From NCBI GenBank assembly GCA_903870995.1, contig CAIQFD010000023.1, positions 1 to 33,320 of the forward strand: DNA of 33,320 nt, in the 5' to 3' direction. Below are positions 17,691 to 27,233 of the stretch, one piece after another. The notes under the pieces are model-generated. The model was not told where the DNA came from. It did no database searches and saw nothing but the letters and a program-made list of their open reading frames with translations. The translations under genes were made by a program, and so were the position numbers. The DNA comes from an uncultured Methylophilaceae bacterium (GTDB lineage Bacteria > Pseudomonadota > Gammaproteobacteria > Burkholderiales > Methylophilaceae). Within the stretch, counting starts at the first letter, position 1; each line of letters opens with the position of its first letter.

Positions 17691-18928
17691 TAGTTTGCAG
17701 GCCTTGTTGTTACTTTTACAGGCTCGCCATCACGCAAGAACGAGGCGGCAGTATCAATCACCACCATACCCGCTGATACACCATCAAGAATTTCTAGCTT
17801 GTTGCCAATATGCTGGCCGACTTTGACTGGCTGACGCTTAGCTAAGCCATCCTTTGTTGTGAACACATAAGCTGAAGAACCTTCAAAACGCACTGCGGTA
17901 TCAGGCAAATAAATGCCATTTCTTGATGTAACATTCACCGCTACACGGGCAAACTGGCCAAGAATTAAATGAGGTGTTTGGTCAAAACGCACGCGTACCT
18001 TTGCGATTTGGTTTTGGCGATTAATTTGTGTGGCAGCACGACTAACTTTGCCATTATAGATAGTGGCTGATTGCACTGTATCGGCATTAAGCGCTTTAGC
18101 AGCTGAGGTATTGCTAAGCAACTGTATGCTGACTGGCATTCCTAGTTTCAAACGCGAGGCATCATCGGCAGAGACTTCTAACTCAACTTCAATATCATCA
18201 TCCCGCAGTACATTAAATAAAGGCTCGGCATTCTGCGCAAGTGACATCCCAGTCCGCGCTTTGCGCTCTATCACAGTACCAGAAACCGGCGAACGGATCT
18301 CGGCTTGGCTCAAACGCAAATTAGACTCAGCGAGCTGTGCGCTGGCCAAATCAAAATCCGCTTGCGCCATACTAAGGCTGTTCTTCATGGCTTGCACCCG
18401 TGCTTTTGCCAGCTGTTCCGCCGTGATGCGCTGATCTCGAACTTCTCGTGAAATCAAACCTGTTTCTGCCACAACCTCAGCGCGCTGACGCTCTGCTTGT
18501 GCTTGGGTATATTGTAGTTGCGCTTCTTCTAGTGAGTTTTCTTGCTGCTTAATAGCAAGGTTTGCTTTTTGTTGAGTCGCTTGCTGTTGCGCTTTTTGAA
18601 TACGTAAAGCTGAGGCATCCACAGTGGCTAATATCGTGCCCGTTTTTATATGTTGTCCAGCTTCAACCAAAATTTTATCAATACGACCTTGCGCTAGCTC
18701 GCTGTAAATAGGCACTTCATCACGCCCAACCACAGGGCCTGAAAAAGTCATTCGTCTTTGCACGGTCCCCGTGTGCGCAGTCACTCCAGTCACGGTAATC
18801 GCTTGGGTGTTTTTTTTATCCTCAGCATAAGCTTGAGGAGTCATGCCATTAATTAAGGCAAAAAGAATGAATGCAGATATTGCAATCATCATGCCGTAGC
18901 TTGGTTTTTGTGTGGTGTATCTCTTCAT
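17690..18928 (-). CDS. RND efflux periplasmic adaptor (membrane fusion protein)
   Basis: This adaptor joins the inner-membrane pump to the outer-membrane channel. From the ATG at 18928 it has 412 residues: a signal peptide beginning MKRYTTQK with probable cleavage after AYA (about residue 35), a barrel-sandwich region, an alanine/glutamine-rich coiled-coil hairpin (about 95-195), the second lipoyl half around EIRSPVSGTVIERKARTG, and beta-barrel and membrane-proximal domains. An in-frame TTG at 18949 would add seven residues, but the ATG gives a better signal peptide and follows a GAGG at about 11 nt. It is 35 bp after the outer-membrane gene (from this ATG) and overlaps the pump gene by one base. 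Confidence 0.93.
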   Translation of the reverse strand: MKRYTTQKPSYGMMIAISAFILFALINGMTPQAYAEDKKNTQAITVTGVTAHTGTVQRRMTFSGPVVGRDEVPIYSELAQGRIDKILVEAGQHIKTGTILATVDASALRIQKAQQQATQQKANLAIKQQENSLEEAQLQYTQAQAERQRAEVVAETGLISREVRDQRITAEQLAKARVQAMKNSLSMAQADFDLASAQLAESNLRLSQAEIRSPVSGTVIERKARTGMSLAQNAEPLFNVLRDDDIEVELEVSADDASRLKLGMPVSIQLLSNTSAAKALNADTVQSATIYNGKVSRAATQINRQNQIAKVRVRFDQTPHLILGQFARVAVNVTSRNGIYLPDTAVRFEGSSAYVFTTKDGLAKRQPVKVGQHIGNKLEILDGVSAGMVVIDTAASFLRDGEPVKVTTRPAN

Positions 18929-18963
18929 GAAGCTTTTTACCTCAAGCAATTTTTACTCAAATA

Positions 18964-20424
18964 TTATTTAACTGATGCCGCCGGTTTTTCAGCCATGCGC
19001 ACCTTTTCAATCGTCATATTAGTTTGCGCTTTATTTGCAGCGGCGAATGCGGCCAACCAAGCGGCCTGTTCATCCGCATGGACTAATTTACGCTCCAGCA
19101 ATTTCGCCTGCCCACGAAATGCTTCTAGTGGACTTAAATAGCCTTTATTCAAACCAACTTTATTCCGATTAGCCGCATCTTCTAAATCTCCAGCCTCTTT
19201 AGTGGCGCGAACTATGCGTTCATCCATCGCATTGAAATTAGCAATGGTGATTTCGGTTTCAGCAATCGCCTGCAATACCGTATCGCGATAGCTCAAGATA
19301 CTACGACGTAATTCTGCTTCACTGGCATTTTTCTGCTCACGCAACATACCCCAATCCCAAACAGGGAAACGCAAGCTAGGGGATAAAAAACTAATCAATC
19401 CATCTGGTGTAGTGGAACCATTTCGAATAATCGTGCCGGAATACAATACTGCACCTTCCAAACCGATTTTAGGATATAGCTCTGAATCAGAAACGCCTAC
19501 TGCGCCAGCTGCATACATGATCTTAGCCACAGCGGTTTGCACATCTGGGCGCTGCATAATGACTTCAACAGGCACAGCAAAAGGCGGAATTTTCACACGT
19601 TCAATTTGCCATGATGGCGTACTAAAGTTCAACCATGCAGGCAAAGGTGCATCTAAACCACACAGCACATCCAAACGCTGAATGGCTGATTCACGAATGG
19701 CGTTCATTTCAGATAGTGCAGACTCCGCTTCAATCAGTTTGCTACGAACCTCCACCAAGTCCTGCTGAGAGGCCGCTCCAACATCAACAGAGCGTTCAAA
19801 CATTTCGTTGATGCCTTGTTGATAGGCTACAATTTTTTTGAGTGACTGCACTTTTTGATCAGTAGCTCTTAGCTCACCATAGACACGCACGACCTCAGCG
19901 ATCAAACTTGTCCTTGCAACAACCATACCTGCTTGCGCCATCTCTACATTCGCTTGGGCCATATTCCGTTCGCCCTCTTTTTTAGAGGTATAAGGCACTT
20001 CCCAATTAAAATCAAAACCGAATAAAAAGGCTGAAGAGGAACGATAATTTGAAAAAGCAACAGAGCTATTTGGGCCAAGATATAAGCCAATGCGTGGCTT
20101 GTGAGATGCGATGGTGGCCTTTTCTAAGGCTCGCTCAGCATTCAGGCGCTCATAAGATTGCGCAACCGTAAGATTGTTTTTAAGCGCCAATTCCACCGTG
20201 TTATTGAGGATGTCGTCTTTTAAAGAAGTCCACCAAGCATCATTTGATGCGGCAGATGACGTCGAAGAGACAGTATTTCGCCATGTTGCAGGCGTTTTTA
20301 CATTTAAATCAGGATGCGGCACAGATCCGCACGCAGTCAGCGCCAATGAAGCCACCATCAAAGCACTTGAGCTAAGCCTCTCAAGCCAAAGAAATATATC
20401 GTTTTTATTGTGATAATTGACCAT
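18964..20424 (-). CDS. outer-membrane efflux lipoprotein (OprM/NodT family)
   Basis: This is the outer-membrane channel of the tripartite efflux system. From the ATG at 20424 it has 486 residues, with an N-terminal hydrophobic segment ending in a lipobox LTAC (29-32; Cys32 lipidated). The rest is the duplicated outer-membrane efflux protein domain of long alpha-helices and short barrel strands, with conserved RPDV in the middle. The codon just before (TTG at 20427) could also start it, but ATG with a CAGG about 9 nt upstream is likelier. It is the first gene of the operon; pump operons more often have the order adaptor-pump-channel. Confidence 0.93.
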   Translation of the reverse strand: MVNYHNKNDIFLWLERLSSSALMVASLALTACGSVPHPDLNVKTPATWRNTVSSTSSAASNDAWWTSLKDDILNNTVELALKNNLTVAQSYERLNAERALEKATIASHKPRIGLYLGPNSSVAFSNYRSSSAFLFGFDFNWEVPYTSKKEGERNMAQANVEMAQAGMVVARTSLIAEVVRVYGELRATDQKVQSLKKIVAYQQGINEMFERSVDVGAASQQDLVEVRSKLIEAESALSEMNAIRESAIQRLDVLCGLDAPLPAWLNFSTPSWQIERVKIPPFAVPVEVIMQRPDVQTAVAKIMYAAGAVGVSDSELYPKIGLEGAVLYSGTIIRNGSTTPDGLISFLSPSLRFPVWDWGMLREQKNASEAELRRSILSYRDTVLQAIAETEITIANFNAMDERIVRATKEAGDLEDAANRNKVGLNKGYLSPLEAFRGQAKLLERKLVHADEQAAWLAAFAAANKAQTNMTIEKVRMAEKPAASVK

Positions 20425-20554
20425 CAAAAATACCTGCTAGACCGCTTCCCTATTGGTTTGACGGATATGTTAACCACGTCAGCTTGCAATACTCCCACAA
20501 ATAGAAAAGCCTAGGCAAGTCATTTTGAATAATTTAATACTTGATAAATGATTG

Positions 20555-21691
20555 TTAAATAACATCTAATCCTTGCAAGCCGTGACCTAAATCCATGCCA
20601 CGATTAATCTTTCCATCTAGCTTAATTTTCAGCCTTATATCGTTTACTGAATCAGCATTTCTAAGTGCGTCTTCATAAGTAATCGCACCAGCCTCATGTA
20701 GCTCAAACAAAGCTTGATCAAAAGTCTGCATTCCCATCTCGCGAGACTTAGCAATCACTTCTTTAATCTCATGTACAGCGCCCCGCATAATCAGCTCCGA
20801 AACAAAGGGAGAGTTGAGCATGACCTCCACCGCTGCGACACGTCCGATACCATCTTTCTTGGGTATCAATCGCTGAGAAACAAAAGCCTTCATATTGAGA
20901 GATAAATCTAACAACAGTTGTTGACGTCGCTCTTCAGGGAAAAAGTTAATGATTCTATCTAATGCTTGATTGGTGCTATTGGCATGCAAAGTAGCCATAC
21001 ACAGATGGCCTGTTTCAGCAAAAGCGATCGCATAGTCCATGGTTTCACGGTCACGAATTTCGCCAATCAAAATCACATCTGGTGCTTGCCTTAGTGAATT
21101 CTTTAATCCTATCGCCCAGCTTTCAGTATCTACGCCCACCTCTCGCTGAGTCACAATACAGTTTTTGTGCTCATGCACAAACTCTATGGGATCTTCAATC
21201 GTCACAATATGCCCATAACTATTTTCATTGCGATGCCCAACCATCGCGGCTAGTGAAGTCGATTTTCCGGAACCTGTCGCGCCTACAAAAATCAGCAAAC
21301 CTCGTTTTGCCAACACAAGCTCTTTTAAAACATCAGGCAATCCTAAGTCTTTTAACTCTGGGACCTTCATTGCGATTGTACGAAACACAAGCCCCACAGC
21401 ACCTCGCTGAATAAAAGCATTAACGCGGAAACGTGACAGCCCTGGAATGCCAATCGCAAAATTGCATTCATTGTTTTGCTGAAACTCTAAATGCTGGCGT
21501 TCATTCATCACAGCCTGCGCCATCTCTTGGGTCTGCATCGCGTTCAGCGGCTTTGGGCTAAGAGGGGTCATGGCACCATCAAGTTTCATGGCTGGTGGAA
21601 AACCGGCCGTCAAAAACAAATCCGAAGCTTTTTTATCCACCATCCGGCGGAGTAAATCAAAGACCACATTTTGCATCTGCTCTAAAGCCAT
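20555..21691 (-). CDS. pilU: type IV pilus retraction ATPase PilU
   Basis: PilU is a PilT-like hexameric ATPase of the GspE/PilT family that assists PilT in retracting type IV pili during twitching. The 378-residue protein has Walker A GATGSGKST (137-145), the Asp box around IVTIEDPIEFVH, Walker B VILIGEIRDRET and the His box AETGHLCMATLHANST. PilU assignment rests on its longer length, its position after pilT, and lack of the exact AIRNLIRE motif of PilT. It starts 1 nt after the pilT stop. The pilT-pilU pair is conserved across many type IV pilus-bearing proteobacteria. Confidence 0.95.
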   Translation of the reverse strand: MALEQMQNVVFDLLRRMVDKKASDLFLTAGFPPAMKLDGAMTPLSPKPLNAMQTQEMAQAVMNERQHLEFQQNNECNFAIGIPGLSRFRVNAFIQRGAVGLVFRTIAMKVPELKDLGLPDVLKELVLAKRGLLIFVGATGSGKSTSLAAMVGHRNENSYGHIVTIEDPIEFVHEHKNCIVTQREVGVDTESWAIGLKNSLRQAPDVILIGEIRDRETMDYAIAFAETGHLCMATLHANSTNQALDRIINFFPEERRQQLLLDLSLNMKAFVSQRLIPKKDGIGRVAAVEVMLNSPFVSELIMRGAVHEIKEVIAKSREMGMQTFDQALFELHEAGAITYEDALRNADSVNDIRLKIKLDGKINRGMDLGHGLQGLDVI

Positions 21692-21692
21692 A

Positions 21693-22739
21693 TTAAACGC
21701 CTAAAAAGTTATCTTTATTAGCAGCCTTTTTGCGTGCTTCGCTCACCGAAATAACACCACGGCTCACTAAATCTTGCAGGTTTTGGTCAAGGGTTTGCAT
21801 GCCGACGTTTTGCCCTGTTTGGATTGCGGAGTACATTTGCGCCACTTTGTTTTCTCTAATGAGGTTACGAATGGCTGGCGTGCCTATCATGATTTCATGT
21901 GCGGCTACTCGCCCTTCACCATCTTTGGTTTTACAAAGTGTTTGTGAAATAACCGCACGCAAGGATTCGGAAAGCATAGAGCGCACCATTTCTTTTTCTG
22001 CAGCAGGGAATACATCCACTACGCGGTCCACAGTTTTGGCAGCCGAACTTGTGTGCAAAGTACCAAAGACCAAATGGCCAGTTTCAGCAGCACTCAAAGC
22101 TAAACGGATGGTTTCTAAATCCCGCATTTCTCCCACAAGAATGACATCAGGATCTTCACGCAAAGCAGCTCTTAATGCATTTGAGAATGATTGCGTATGA
22201 GGCCCAACTTCACGCTGATTAATCAAACACTTTTTGGATGCATGCACAAACTCAATAGGATCTTCAACGGTGAGAATATGTCCGTAGTCATTTTCATTCA
22301 CATAGTCCACCATGGCAGCCAAGGTGGTGGATTTGCCTGAGCCTGTTGGCCCCGTCACCAGCACCAAACCACGAGGCGTTTCGGCAATTTCTTTAAAGAT
22401 TTTTGGGGCGTTCAATTGCTCAAGCGTTAATACGATAGAGGGAATTGTCCGAAAAACCGCGCCCGCGCCACGATTTTGATTAAAGGCATTGACACGAAAA
22501 CGCGCTAAATTGGGAATCTCAAATGAAAAGTCACACTCCAGGGTTTCCTCAAACGTCTTACGCTGCCCATCATTCATGATGTCATACACCATGGCATGGA
22601 CTTGGGCATGATCTAAAGCAGGCAGATTAATCTTACGCACATCGCCATGCACACGAATCATTGGCGGCAATCCCGATGATAAATGCAAATCTGATGCTTT
22701 ATTTTTAACGGAAAAAGCCAACAAATCAGAAATATCCAC
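21693..22739 (-). CDS. pilT: type IV pilus twitching motility ATPase PilT
   Basis: PilT powers pilus depolymerisation at the base of the type IV pilus. The 348-residue protein has Walker A GPTGSGKST (130-138), Asp box TVEDPIEFVH, Walker B VILVGEMRDLET (199-210), His box AETGHLVFGTLHT, and the PilT-specific AIRNLIRE motif (289-296) needed for retraction. It starts with GTG (22737-22739), clearly set by an AGGAG Shine-Dalgarno sequence 6 nt upstream. It is divergent from yggS, as in Pseudomonas and many betaproteobacteria. Confidence 0.97.
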   Translation of the reverse strand: MDISDLLAFSVKNKASDLHLSSGLPPMIRVHGDVRKINLPALDHAQVHAMVYDIMNDGQRKTFEETLECDFSFEIPNLARFRVNAFNQNRGAGAVFRTIPSIVLTLEQLNAPKIFKEIAETPRGLVLVTGPTGSGKSTTLAAMVDYVNENDYGHILTVEDPIEFVHASKKCLINQREVGPHTQSFSNALRAALREDPDVILVGEMRDLETIRLALSAAETGHLVFGTLHTSSAAKTVDRVVDVFPAAEKEMVRSMLSESLRAVISQTLCKTKDGEGRVAAHEIMIGTPAIRNLIRENKVAQMYSAIQTGQNVGMQTLDQNLQDLVSRGVISVSEARKKAANKDNFLGV

Positions 22740-22835
22740 ACAACGCTCCTATATAATCAAACCCTGAACACCACCAACCTAGCGCAGCCTCAAAAAGCTG
22801 TATTAGTTTAATCGCGCAAAATAAACGAATTGATT

Positions 22836-23561
22836 ATGGGCACAAGCACTAAACGCTTGCAAGATGTGCAAGCTGATATTCAACTTGCAGTTACCAAACG
22901 TGACACTCACCACATCGTCAACCAAGACGGAGGTGTCACTTTGCTCGCTGTCAGCAAAGCACAATCAGCGGAAAAATTGCGTGAGGCTTACCAAGCAGGA
23001 CAAACGAAATTTGGTGAGAATTATCTGCAAGAAGCTCTAAACAAGCAGACTGAACTGGTAGATTTAGCAATTGAATGGCATTTTATTGGCCCAATACAAA
23101 GCAATAAAACCCAGCCGATTGCGCAGCACTTTAGCTGGGTACATGGCGTGGACAGGCTCAAAATTGCACAGCGCTTGAATGATGCAAGACCTGCAGAAAT
23201 GCCGCCCTTGCAAATCTGTTTGCAAGTCAACATCAGCGGCGAGGCTTCGAAGAGCGGTATTGCAGAAGATGAGCTTTCCGTATTGGTAAAAACCGTGAGC
23301 GCATTACCTAAGCTTAAGTTACGTGGCTTAATGGCTATTCCTGAACCAACAGATGACGAAGCTTTGCAACGCCAACAATTTCAGCGAATGCGTTTTTTAT
23401 TTAATCGCTTAATCAATGAAGGCTATTCGCTAGACACACTATCGATGGGCATGTCTAGCGATTACAAAATTGCGATTGAAGAAGGTGCGACAATCGTCAG
23501 AATAGGCTCGGCCATTTTTGGCGCGCGCCCTGCAAAAATTACACTTGAAGACTCACACTAA
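22836..23561 (+). CDS. yggS: PLP homeostasis protein YggS/PLPBP
   Basis: This is a pyridoxal-phosphate-binding protein with an alanine-racemase-like TIM-barrel fold, involved in vitamin B6 and amino-acid homeostasis and without known enzymatic activity. From the ATG at 22836 it has 241 residues. The PLP lysine lies in VTLLAVSK (34-41, Lys41). Other family motifs are KFGENYLQEA, WHFIGPIQSNK, and the C-terminal MGMSSDYKIAIEEGATIVRIG. A TTG two codons upstream is possible but less likely. The yggS-proC-yggT cluster downstream is a classical proteobacterial grouping. Confidence 0.96.
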   Translation: MGTSTKRLQDVQADIQLAVTKRDTHHIVNQDGGVTLLAVSKAQSAEKLREAYQAGQTKFGENYLQEALNKQTELVDLAIEWHFIGPIQSNKTQPIAQHFSWVHGVDRLKIAQRLNDARPAEMPPLQICLQVNISGEASKSGIAEDELSVLVKTVSALPKLKLRGLMAIPEPTDDEALQRQQFQRMRFLFNRLINEGYSLDTLSMGMSSDYKIAIEEGATIVRIGSAIFGARPAKITLEDSH

Positions 23562-23596
23562 ATCACGCAATATCAAAGAAAAATCGAAAGCTAAAC

Positions 23597-24424
23597 ATGA
23601 CTGAACATACCATCGGAAAAATTTGTTTTATTGGCGGCGGCAATATGGCCCGCGCACTTATTGGCGGCTTGCAAACAAACGGCTACCTCATGAGCGACAT
23701 TAACGTGATTGAACCTGAGGCTGAGAAACGCACACAACTTAAAGCAGACTTTGGGGTGTCCGTCACGGAGCAACTGCCAAGTGTCGCGATGGCTGACATT
23801 GTCGTATTGGCTGTAAAACCTCAACAACTGCGTGACCTGTCTATTTTCTTGGGTAGCTTGTTACAAAACCAATTGCTTATCTCGATTGCCGCAGGCATCC
23901 GCGCTAAAGATATTGCACGCTGGCTTGGCGGTTACCAATCGATTATCCGCGTCATGCCAAACACGCCGGCTCAAATCCAACTAGGCGTTTCTGCCCTTTA
24001 TGCCATGCCAGAAGTTTCACAAGCTCAACACATACAGGCGGAAACGATATTAAAAGCGGTAGGTGAGATTTTATGGTTAGATGAAGAAGCTAAAATGGAT
24101 GCTGTGACTGCGATTTCTGGAAGCGGTCCAGCCTATGTGTTTTACTTTATTGAGGCCATGCAACAAGCTGCTTTGGAATTGGGTTTGAGCGAAGATCAAG
24201 CAAAAACACTTAGCCTACAAACGTTTATTGGCGCGAGTAAATTGGCTGAACAGAGCCACGAATCACCAGCTACTTTACGTAGCCAAGTAACGTCAAAAGG
24301 CGGCACCACGGAACAAGCGATTTTATCTATGGAAGGTGCAACCGTAAAATCATCTATTATCAAAGCAGCGAAGGCTGCTGCTGCTCGCTCGGAAGAGCTT
24401 GGCGATTTGTTAGGTAAGGATTAA
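23597..24424 (+). CDS. proC: pyrroline-5-carboxylate reductase
   Basis: ProC reduces pyrroline-5-carboxylate to proline with NAD(P)H, the last step of proline synthesis. The 275-residue protein has the N-terminal Rossmann motif ICFIGGGNMARALIGGL (9-25), VKPQQL, the conserved MPNTPAQI, and the C-terminal dimerisation/active-site motif AISGSGPAYVFYFIEAM. Length is normal. It lies 35 bp after yggS and 2 bp before yggT, so all three are probably one transcript. Confidence 0.97.
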   Translation: MTEHTIGKICFIGGGNMARALIGGLQTNGYLMSDINVIEPEAEKRTQLKADFGVSVTEQLPSVAMADIVVLAVKPQQLRDLSIFLGSLLQNQLLISIAAGIRAKDIARWLGGYQSIIRVMPNTPAQIQLGVSALYAMPEVSQAQHIQAETILKAVGEILWLDEEAKMDAVTAISGSGPAYVFYFIEAMQQAALELGLSEDQAKTLSLQTFIGASKLAEQSHESPATLRSQVTSKGGTTEQAILSMEGATVKSSIIKAAKAAAARSEELGDLLGKD

Positions 24425-24426
24425 TC

Positions 24427-25002
24427 ATGCTCATCAATGCGCTAGTATTTTTATTGAATACGCTCTTAGGATTACTCAGCCTAGCTTTTTTACTACGCTT
24501 TTATTTGCAGGCGACCAATGCACCGTTTCGCAATCCGCTTTCACAAGCAGTTGTTGCTGTGACTGACTTTGCAGTGATCCCCATGCGACGTGCTGTACCA
24601 AGTGTTTTTAAGCTAGATACTTCCACCCTACTACTCGCATTTTTAACCCAATTACTTTTACAATTTCTATTGCAATGGATAAGCGGCTTTCCATTTTCAC
24701 TTGCAGGGAATTCAATTTACTTAGGACTGATTGGCTTAACAGCACTTCATGTGGCCAACCTGAGCATGGATTTATTTCTTTATGCGATTGTGGCGCAAGC
24801 TTTACTGAGCTGGGTGAACCCATATACACCTATTGCTCCAGCGCTGGACGCCTTAACAAGGCCAATCCTTGAGCCTATTCGCCGCACCATTCCAACACCC
24901 AATGGCTTAGATTTATCGCCTTTGGTCGCGATACTTGCCGCACAACTGATTCAGATAGTGGTATTTGCGCCGCTTGAAATAATCATCATGAAGCTGTTCT
25001 AA
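24427..25002 (+). CDS. yggT: YggT family membrane protein
   Basis: This 191-residue integral membrane protein has two copies of the YGGT module. Each has a hydrophobic helix followed by the FxNPLSQAVVAVTDFAVIPMR-like element (first copy about 36-55) or the matching NPYTPIAPALDALTRPILEPIRR-type element (second copy about 137-159). The family is implicated in osmotic-stress tolerance and, in plastid relatives, in membrane-complex assembly; its molecular role is not defined. It follows proC by 2 bp and converges on rng, with only 28 bp between and no strong terminator hairpin visible there. Confidence 0.93.
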   Translation: MLINALVFLLNTLLGLLSLAFLLRFYLQATNAPFRNPLSQAVVAVTDFAVIPMRRAVPSVFKLDTSTLLLAFLTQLLLQFLLQWISGFPFSLAGNSIYLGLIGLTALHVANLSMDLFLYAIVAQALLSWVNPYTPIAPALDALTRPILEPIRRTIPTPNGLDLSPLVAILAAQLIQIVVFAPLEIIIMKLF

Positions 25003-25030
25003 AGCGCATCGCTCAAGACGCTTAACTCCA

Positions 25031-26482
25031 CTACATCAATACAATATCAAACGCTTCTTGTGAGTATTGATTTTCCACCTGCAACGAAACTGGCTTACCA
25101 ATAAAATCGGATAGATTCGCCAAACTTTGCGACTCTTCGTCCAATAACAATCCGATCACTTTTTGCGAAGCCAACACACGGAACTCACGTGCGCTAAATT
25201 GTCTAGCGTGGCGCAACAACTCGCGCAGAATTTCGTAACAGACGGTTTGTGCTGTTTTTAGCTCACCCCGCCCGCTGCAACTTGGGCATGGCTCACAAAG
25301 AATATGCGCCAAGCTTTCACGGGTACGTTTGCGGGTCATTTCAACTAAACCCAATGAAGAAAAGCCGCTCACACTAATTCGTGCACGGTCTTTTTCCACA
25401 GCGCGCTTCAGCTCCTGCATCACGGCTTCGCGCTGACTGTCTTCATCCATATCAATAAAATCAATAATGATGATGCCCCCCAGATTGCGTAACCTTAACT
25501 GGCGAGCAATACATTGTGAAGCTTCCAAATTGGTTTTAAAAATAGTGTCAGATAAGCTCTTGCCACTTACAAAGCCGCCAGTATTTACATCAACTGTCGT
25601 GAGTGCTTCAGTTTGATCAAAAATCAAATAGCCGCCTGACTTAAGCTCGACTTTGCGTGACATGGCTTTTTCAATTTCCACCTCCACGTTGTACATGTCG
25701 AACAAAGGCCGCTCGCCTTGGTAGTGCTCAAGCCGTGTTACTGCCCCTGCTGCATAGAGTTCTGCAAACTCCGAAAGCTTTTGGAAGGTTTCACGAGAGT
25801 CGATAACAATGCGATCCGTTTTTTCATTCACCACATCACGCAATATCCTCATGGGCAAATTCAAATCCTGAAACACCAACGAACGCTCAGAAGCCCCATG
25901 ACTAGCGGCTTGAATATTGCCCCAAACTTTATCTAAATAAGCGATATCTGCAAGCAACTCCTCATCGCTCGCCGCTTCTGACATGGTGCGAATAATGTAA
26001 CCACCCGTGTGCTTTTCGGGTAAAAGCCCAATCAGTCGATCACGCAACAATTCGCGCTCCGCCTCATCTTCAATCCGCTGTGATACGCCGATATGCTCCT
26101 GCTGAGGCAAGTAAACCAAAAAACGTCCAGCGATACTGATTTGCGTAGTGAGCCGTGCACCTTTAGTACCAATAGGCTCTTTCACCACTTGCACCATTAA
26201 AGGCTGACCTTCGTGCAATACCTCTTGAATCGTTTTTTCTTGATCCGTATTGGTACATTCTAAGACATCAGCCACATGTAAAAATGCGGCGCGCTGCAAA
26301 CCAATTTCCACAAAAGCTGACTGCATGCCTGGCAATACGCGGCATACCGAACCACGATAAATATTACCAACCAAGCCCAATGATGTGCTGCGCTCAATAT
26401 GTAACTCTTGGACGATACCCTGCTCGACAATCGCCACACGCGTCTCCTGCGGGGTGACGTTAATTAAAATCTCTTCACTCAT
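25031..26482 (-). CDS. rng: ribonuclease G
   Basis: RNase G is an endoribonuclease of the RNase E/G family that matures the 5' end of 16S rRNA and cleaves some mRNAs. The 483-residue protein has an N-terminal S1 RNA-binding domain (about 36-120), the catalytic metal-binding aspartates in TTVDVNTGG (Asp298) and IIIIDFIDMD (Asp341), and the zinc-link CPSC (399-402). It ends soon after, lacking the long disordered tail of RNase E, so it is RNase G. It follows maf by 47 bp in the same direction, the maf-rng pairing also seen in E. coli. Confidence 0.96.
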   Translation of the reverse strand: MSEEILINVTPQETRVAIVEQGIVQELHIERSTSLGLVGNIYRGSVCRVLPGMQSAFVEIGLQRAAFLHVADVLECTNTDQEKTIQEVLHEGQPLMVQVVKEPIGTKGARLTTQISIAGRFLVYLPQQEHIGVSQRIEDEAERELLRDRLIGLLPEKHTGGYIIRTMSEAASDEELLADIAYLDKVWGNIQAASHGASERSLVFQDLNLPMRILRDVVNEKTDRIVIDSRETFQKLSEFAELYAAGAVTRLEHYQGERPLFDMYNVEVEIEKAMSRKVELKSGGYLIFDQTEALTTVDVNTGGFVSGKSLSDTIFKTNLEASQCIARQLRLRNLGGIIIIDFIDMDEDSQREAVMQELKRAVEKDRARISVSGFSSLGLVEMTRKRTRESLAHILCEPCPSCSGRGELKTAQTVCYEILRELLRHARQFSAREFRVLASQKVIGLLLDEESQSLANLSDFIGKPVSLQVENQYSQEAFDIVLM

Positions 26483-26529
26483 CTCAACTCACTTTGCTAT
26501 TTTTTAATTCTAGTTTTAATTTTTTTGCA

Positions 26530-27132
26530 TTATAAAATGCGAATTCCTGTTTGGCTGAGCAGTTGAGCGGTTTCATAGATGGGCAATCCCATCACGCCCG
26601 AATAACTACCTTCAATACGCTTAATCAGCGCGCCAGCCAAACCTTGTATTCCATAAGAGCCAGCCTTATCTCGCGGCTCGCCAGTGGCGATATACGCCAA
26701 AATCATTGCATCCGACAATTGCGCCATTTCCACTTTAGTGGTCGAAATGGCGACATTCACGCGCTCTCCTGTTGCGACAGCAATCCCAGTGTGCACTTCA
26801 TGCCAACGACCTGACATGCTTGAAAGCATCTGAAATGCATCGTCATCATCTTGTGGCTTACCGAGTATTTTGCCGTCGACACTCACTGTAGTATCCGCTG
26901 CCAACACTGGATAAACAGGCATAGATTGTGCAATTAAATGCTCATAGCATGCTTGCGCCTTTTCGGCAGCAAGCCTCAACACATAAGCGTCTGAATGCTC
27001 GTCAAGCTTTGGAGTTTCATCAATATCTGATGGCAAGACAATAAAATCAATGCCAATTTGCGCCAAAAGTTCAGCTCTTCTTGGCGAACGAGAGGCCAAA
27101 TAAATAGTTTTAGAATGTGAGTTATTGAGCAT
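26530..27132 (-). CDS. maf: Maf-family nucleotide pyrophosphatase
   Basis: Maf proteins hydrolyse nucleoside triphosphates (dTTP, UTP and modified nucleotides) to monophosphates and may act in house-cleaning or septum control. The 200-residue protein has SRSPRRAELLAQIG (14-27), the catalytic-type aspartate in LAADTTVSVDGKILGKP (Asp80), and a late KAGSYGIQGLAGALIKRIEG segment. The position next to rng suggests the YhdE-type dTTP/UTP pyrophosphatase over the YceF type, but this is context and not proof. It is divergent from the MarC-family gene. Confidence 0.94.
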   Translation of the reverse strand: MLNNSHSKTIYLASRSPRRAELLAQIGIDFIVLPSDIDETPKLDEHSDAYVLRLAAEKAQACYEHLIAQSMPVYPVLAADTTVSVDGKILGKPQDDDDAFQMLSSMSGRWHEVHTGIAVATGERVNVAISTTKVEMAQLSDAMILAYIATGEPRDKAGSYGIQGLAGALIKRIEGSYSGVMGLPIYETAQLLSQTGIRIL

Positions 27133-27233
27133 GTAATTTTTATCGAGCGTAATATACGGCTAACATTAATACTTTGTCGCTTTTAAAGAATACTAACCGA
27201 AGCTGAGTTAACCACCAACAGAGAAAATCCAAG

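Noticed and set aside
25003-25030. Hairpin AAGCG...CGCTT between convergent yggT and rng as a terminator
   Set aside because: The stem is five base pairs with a long loop and lacks a T-tract on either strand.
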